Assembly: GCF_030816615.1 (NCBI RefSeq)
Contig: NZ_JAUSYD010000001.1
Location: 3,658,001-3,722,000 of the forward strand
Source of the DNA: Streptomyces sp. B1I3
GTDB taxonomy: Bacteria > Actinomycetota > Actinomycetes > Streptomycetales > Streptomycetaceae
DNA length: 64,000 bases
Direction of reading: 5' to 3'
Shown here: positions 61,084 through 64,000 of the stretch, one piece after another
Layout of the letters: every line of letters starts with the position of its first letter
Numbering within the stretch: the stretch's first letter is position 1
Position numbers and translations under genes: made by a program
Notes under the pieces: generated by a model
Databases searched by the model: none
Told to the model about the DNA's origin: nothing
What the model saw: the letters and a program-made list of their open reading frames with translations, nothing else

Positions 61084-61818
61084 CTAGGCGGCGAGGTCCT
61101 TCTCGTCGGGCGTCCCGCCCCGTCCCGAGCCCGGGCGCGGCTCGGGAATGCCGCGTGAGTCACCCTGCCCGTCGGTCCCGGCGGTCGCCGGCCTGCGCGA
61201 GCGGACGAGCCGTCCGACCGATCCGGCCCGGGCCACGGCCGCCACCACGGGGGTCAGCAGCATCATCGCCAGCGGGGCGAGCAGCAGCGCCACGGCCGTA
61301 CCGAGAGCGAAACCGCCGATCACGTCGGTCGGGTAGTGCACGCCCATGTAGACGCGGCAGAAGCCTTCCAGCAGCGCCAGCGCGATCGCCGCCAGACCGA
61401 ACTTGCGGTTGGCCACGAAGAGACCGACGGCAATGGCCATCGCCATCGTCGCGTGGTCGCTCACGAAGGAGAAGTCGTCCTTGCCCGCCACCAGGACGTC
61501 CAGCCCCTGGTGATCGTTGAACGGGCGGGGCCTCTCCACGAACCCCCGGATCGGAATGTTGACGATCAACGCGATTCCGGCGGCGAGAGGCGCCCAGACC
61601 AGTCCGGCGACCGCTGTCACCGAGTCCTCGGCCGTCCCGCGTCGGCGAACGCTCCACCAGCACCACAGGACCACCAGGACCATGCCGAGCATGATCCCGT
61701 ATTCACCGACGAACTCCATGACCCGGTCGAACCAGGTAGGAGCGGCCTTCGCCAGCCCATTGATGTCGTAGAGCAGGCTGACGTCCGGGTTCGACCCATC
61801 GAGTGCGAGTCCAGCCAT
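61084..61818 (-). CDS. PAP2-superfamily membrane phosphatase
   Basis: 244 residues with five or six membrane helices. The phosphatase motifs are visible as RGFVERPRPF, SDHATMAMAIAVGL (motif 2 with an SDHA variant of PSGH) and YMGVHYPTDVIGG. The Arg/Pro and His residues needed for catalysis are present. Family members dephosphorylate undecaprenyl pyrophosphate or phosphatidate. The tail (RRPATAGTDGQGDS) is disordered. Confidence 0.88.
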   Translation of the reverse strand: MAGLALDGSNPDVSLLYDINGLAKAAPTWFDRVMEFVGEYGIMLGMVLVVLWCWWSVRRRGTAEDSVTAVAGLVWAPLAAGIALIVNIPIRGFVERPRPFNDHQGLDVLVAGKDDFSFVSDHATMAMAIAVGLFVANRKFGLAAIALALLEGFCRVYMGVHYPTDVIGGFALGTAVALLLAPLAMMLLTPVVAAVARAGSVGRLVRSRRPATAGTDGQGDSRGIPEPRPGSGRGGTPDEKDLAA

Positions 61819-62175
61819 CTGCTGCGGCCCCTTGCCTTGTCTTCTGCTGCGGCACACAACATCGTGCGACGCCTTGGTCGGACCCCCGTGGTCGGTGCGG
61901 ATTCAGTACTGCGTGACGTCGCGATGCCGTGACGTTGCCCGCCCCGGCCCAGTCGCCGCGTGGTCAGTGCGCATGCTGTCCCAGTCCAGGAAACGGCCTC
62001 AAAGCTCCGTACGTTCCGCTCTCCACCGAATGATCACCATGACGTTATCGAAGAGTGACACATCGTCGCAGCTCAGGGCCCAGGCTTAACGGAGAGTTCC
62101 GGCCATGCCCGACTCGCCGTCAGCTCTTCCCCCGGGTCCATCTGTCGGCTTTGCCACGGATTTTCGAGGAGCCTT
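61819..62175. other. Intergenic stretch, no gene; promoter of the PAP2 gene on the left
   Basis: Apart from the purine-rich ribosome-binding region near 61825 for the leftward PAP2 gene, I see no gene. Degenerate copies of a CGTCAGCT/CATCTGTCGGCTTT motif begin around 62117 and lead into the 11-bp array at 62176. Confidence 0.5.
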
Positions 62176-62230
62176 CCATCGGCTTTCCGTCAGCTCCCCA
62201 TCAGCTGTCCGTCAGCTTTCCATCAACTCT
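62176..62230. repeat. Five tandem 11-bp repeats at the 3' end of the transglycosylase/NlpC gene
   Basis: CCATCGGCTTT, CCGTCAGCTCC, CCATCAGCTGT, CCGTCAGCTTT and CCATCAACTCT follow each other without gaps, with the period of 11 bp. The last unit overlaps the stop codon of the leftward gene that ends at 62223. On the leftward strand it lies in the 3' region, so it could be a regulator site, an RNA feature or a simple expanding repeat. Confidence 0.8.
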
Positions 62231-63245
62231 CCGGGAGGGCGGTGGGAAGCGCCGCCGCCCCGTCCTTCGTGACCCTGGTCGCACCGAAGTAGTCAGGGGT
62301 GTCGATCTTGTCGAACCGGATGACGGCGCCGGTGTACGGCGCGTTGATCATGTACCCGCCCCCGACGTACAGCCCCACGTGGTGGATGGCCCGCGAGTTG
62401 GTCAGATCGTCCGAGAAGAACACCAGGTCCCCGGGGAGCAGCTCATCCCGTGAGGGGTGGGGGCCGGCGTTGTACTGATCGTTCGCCACCCGGGGCAACT
62501 CGATGTCCACGGTCCGGTACGCGGCCTGGGTCAGCCCGGAACAGTCGAACCGCCCTCCCTGGTCGGCCGTGCCGTTACCGCCCCAGAGATAAGGGGTACC
62601 GAGCTTCTTCTGTGCGAAGTAGATGGCCCCGGCCGCCTGCTGCGACGGCTGGACCCGACCGACCGGCCTCGCGAAGCTCTTCTCCAGGGAACGGATGATC
62701 TTGACGTAGTTCTGGGTCTCCTCGATCGCGGGTACCCCGCCCGCCCTGATCACCCGGTAGGCCCCGGCGTTGTACGCGGCGAGCATGTTGTCGGTCGGGT
62801 CACCCGGGACCTTCTTGACGTACCCCGCGAGCTCGCAGTCGTACGAGGCGGCCGAGGGAATCGCGTCGGCCGGGTCCCACACATCCCGGTCGCCGTCGCT
62901 GTCCCCGTCGATGCCGTGCGTAGCCCAGGTCCCGGGGATGAACTGCGCGATGCCCTGCGCCGCGGCGTTGCTCTGCGCGCGAGGGTTCCAGCCGCTCTCC
63001 TGGTACAACTGCGCCGCTAGAAGCGCGGGATTGATGGCCGGGCAGAGGGCACCCCACTTCTCCACGAGCGGCTGGTACCGCGCCGGCACGGCCCCCTTGG
63101 CCAGCCCTACGGCCCCGCCCGCCCCACTGATCCCGGCGGCGGCGGAGTACGTACCGACGACGAGCAGCGCAATGAAACACAGGCCGAGCCCGATCCCACC
63201 GCCGACGAACACCCAGTATTTCCGCACACCCCAACCATCCCCCAT
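62223..63245 (-). CDS. Bifunctional lytic transglycosylase / NlpC/P60 peptidase
   Basis: 340 residues. A membrane anchor (about 10-35), then an SLT domain (about 60-185; Glu83 in YQESGWNPRAQSN, IAQFIPGTW, MLAAYNAG), then an NlpC/P60 domain with Cys235 (FDCSGL), His289 (HHVGLYV) and the polar residue in YMINAP. It can cleave both glycan strands and stem peptides of peptidoglycan. This domain pair is typical of actinobacterial conjugation-type or envelope-traversing clusters; it may open the wall for a machine encoded beyond the window. Confidence 0.92.
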   Translation of the reverse strand: MGDGWGVRKYWVFVGGGIGLGLCFIALLVVGTYSAAAGISGAGGAVGLAKGAVPARYQPLVEKWGALCPAINPALLAAQLYQESGWNPRAQSNAAAQGIAQFIPGTWATHGIDGDSDGDRDVWDPADAIPSAASYDCELAGYVKKVPGDPTDNMLAAYNAGAYRVIRAGGVPAIEETQNYVKIIRSLEKSFARPVGRVQPSQQAAGAIYFAQKKLGTPYLWGGNGTADQGGRFDCSGLTQAAYRTVDIELPRVANDQYNAGPHPSRDELLPGDLVFFSDDLTNSRAIHHVGLYVGGGYMINAPYTGAVIRFDKIDTPDYFGATRVTKDGAAALPTALPES

Positions 63246-63338
63246 TCGAGGACCGTTCAGGGTGAGATTCGCTGGTGTGTACGGGTTGACGGAGGCATGA
63301 GGGGGCGTCAGGGGCGGCTACAGGGGGCGGTCAGGGGG

Positions 63339-63899
63339 TCAAGGGGCGCTGGCTGACCAGAAGGGGGAGCGGACGTTGGGGCGGGGGAGGGGGTAGACAC
63401 CCTCGTAGGAGCGCCCTTTCGGTGGGGTGGTGGACTCGGCCACTTCAGACTTCTCGACGCAAGGGCTGTCCACTTCGAAAAACACCTGCCCTTCACCTCC
63501 TACGATCAAGCTGACGCCGAAGCCGTCCTTAGACTGAGCGAAGATGGCGGGAGAAGCTGAATCGTTGTTGATGGACTTCATCGTGTAGCCGCTCCTCCGC
63601 CAAGAGCGATCCACCACGCCCAGAAAGTTACCCCGGCGCTCGGCAGACACGATAGTCATGACGGCGCGCCTTCGTGTTACGTCGCAACTGCCCGCAGTGG
63701 TTGGCCCATGGGCCCACTGGACCTCCGGCTCAATATCCGCTAACAGAGCATCCAAGATTCCATCAGCCCGTTCCGCCGCTTCCTGCATATCCATCTCAGC
63801 CCTCTCGTCTCCATCGAAAGGCGCAACACTGTCTCCGCATCCGGCAAGTAGAACAGATACAAATAGCGTTGCAGTCACGAACCGGAGTGGAAGCGTCAT
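63339..63899 (-). CDS. Lipoprotein with a TTA codon, lower GC
   Basis: 186 residues. Signal with lipobox LLAGC (Cys21), then an acidic helical domain and a beta region with SAERRGNFLGVVDRSWRRSG and GVSLIVGGEGQVFFEV. It contains a TTA codon at 63741-63743, so its translation would need the bldA tRNA in Streptomyces. Codon use is less GC-biased than the neighbours, suggesting transfer. A TGAGGAG site precedes the start, and an upstream ORF ends 16 bp before it. Confidence 0.75.
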   Translation of the reverse strand: MTLPLRFVTATLFVSVLLAGCGDSVAPFDGDERAEMDMQEAAERADGILDALLADIEPEVQWAHGPTTAGSCDVTRRRAVMTIVSAERRGNFLGVVDRSWRRSGYTMKSINNDSASPAIFAQSKDGFGVSLIVGGEGQVFFEVDSPCVEKSEVAESTTPPKGRSYEGVYPLPRPNVRSPFWSASAP

Positions 63900-63915
63900 C
63901 GATACTCCTCAGGCC

Positions 63916-64000
63916 TTACTCTGCCGGAACGTCCAGCTGCAATAAGGGCGATACTGTTTGCTGATGCTGGATCCCTGACTGGATCAAAATACTGGGAATG
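63916..64000 (-). CDS. Partial 3' end of an upstream gene, likely in the same operon
   Basis: On the leftward strand the last codons read IPSILIQSGIQHQQTVSPLL, then QLDVPAE and TAA. The stop is 16 bp before the lipoprotein start. The frame also holds a TTA codon and has low GC, as the neighbour does. It is probably the end of a gene from a transferred cluster. Confidence 0.45.
   Translation of the reverse strand, partial: IPSILIQSGIQHQQTVSPLLQLDVPAE

Overview
The window looks like a piece of a Streptomyces chromosome, or that of a very close relative. The DNA is very GC-rich with a strong GC bias at third codon positions. Several genes seem to be transcribed as leaderless mRNAs. Actinobacterial signature genes are present: mycothiol synthesis (mshA, mshD), the nitrogen regulator glnR, the nickel regulator nur, the c-di-GMP-armed anti-sigma factor rsiG, and a CsoR copper sensor. 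From memory, the order mshA ... nur ... glnR ... ppk-CHAD-nudix-pstSCAB-pit-DUF47-csoR matches the S. coelicolor core region around SCO4204 down to about SCO4132, so most of the window is conserved core chromosome.

Layout. 0-9 kb: a small toxin-antitoxin-like pair; a MarR regulator divergent from a nitroreductase/EamA exporter pair with a perfect operator; a lipoprotein; a phosphotransferase-like protein; a Tat-exported beta-helix protein; and mshA with a YbjN partner. 9-14.6 kb: a methyltransferase, a secreted coiled-coil NlpC/P60 peptidase, a receiver-PP2C phosphatase, and an XRE/HbhA-like/DUF2516 operon with a strong palindrome. 14.6-24 kb: accessory, partly decayed DNA. It holds a 5'-truncated multicopper oxidase, an orphan SUKH protein, a methyltransferase, a RibD/DHFR-like protein, a MarR remnant, a MarR regulator followed by an MFS exporter fused in frame to a PPOX domain, a TetR regulator coupled to a TetR C-domain fragment, and an Eis-type acetyltransferase. 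24-35 kb: asparaginase, rsiG, dtd (with a 162-bp MITE-like element at its stop codon), ygfZ, nur, a nitrobindin-like protein, DsrE, DUF3099, and a thiosulfate sulfurtransferase/DUF1416 operon behind a cysteine-containing leader peptide. Then follow DUF2993 with a 32-bp tandem array at its stop, a Q-rich membrane protein, a MoaD-like protein and a hydrolase.

35-47.5 kb: glnR with an 18-codon upstream ORF, a LacI regulator, an HtrA-like protease with a small Arg-rich protein and a two-component system (an arrangement like mprAB-pepD), a PI-PLC, a 5'-nucleotidase, mshD, and a GntR/ABC transporter operon with a perfect operator. 47.5-58.3 kb: the phosphate block, with ppk-CHAD-nudix, then pstSCAB behind a clear PHO box, then convergent pit-DUF47, and an orphan csoR with a probable operator. 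58.3-64 kb: a hypothetical gene, an LppX/LprG-like lipoprotein, a small Cys-rich protein, a TipA-like MerR regulator, a PAP2 phosphatase, and the edge of a cluster with a transglycosylase/NlpC enzyme and a lower-GC, TTA-containing lipoprotein.

The main functional themes are phosphate (PHO-box pst, ppk, pit, secreted phosphoesterases), nitrogen (glnR), metals (nur, csoR), thiol/sulfur chemistry (mshA, mshD, rhodanese) and cell-envelope hydrolases. I saw no rRNA, tRNA, CRISPR or complete insertion sequence.
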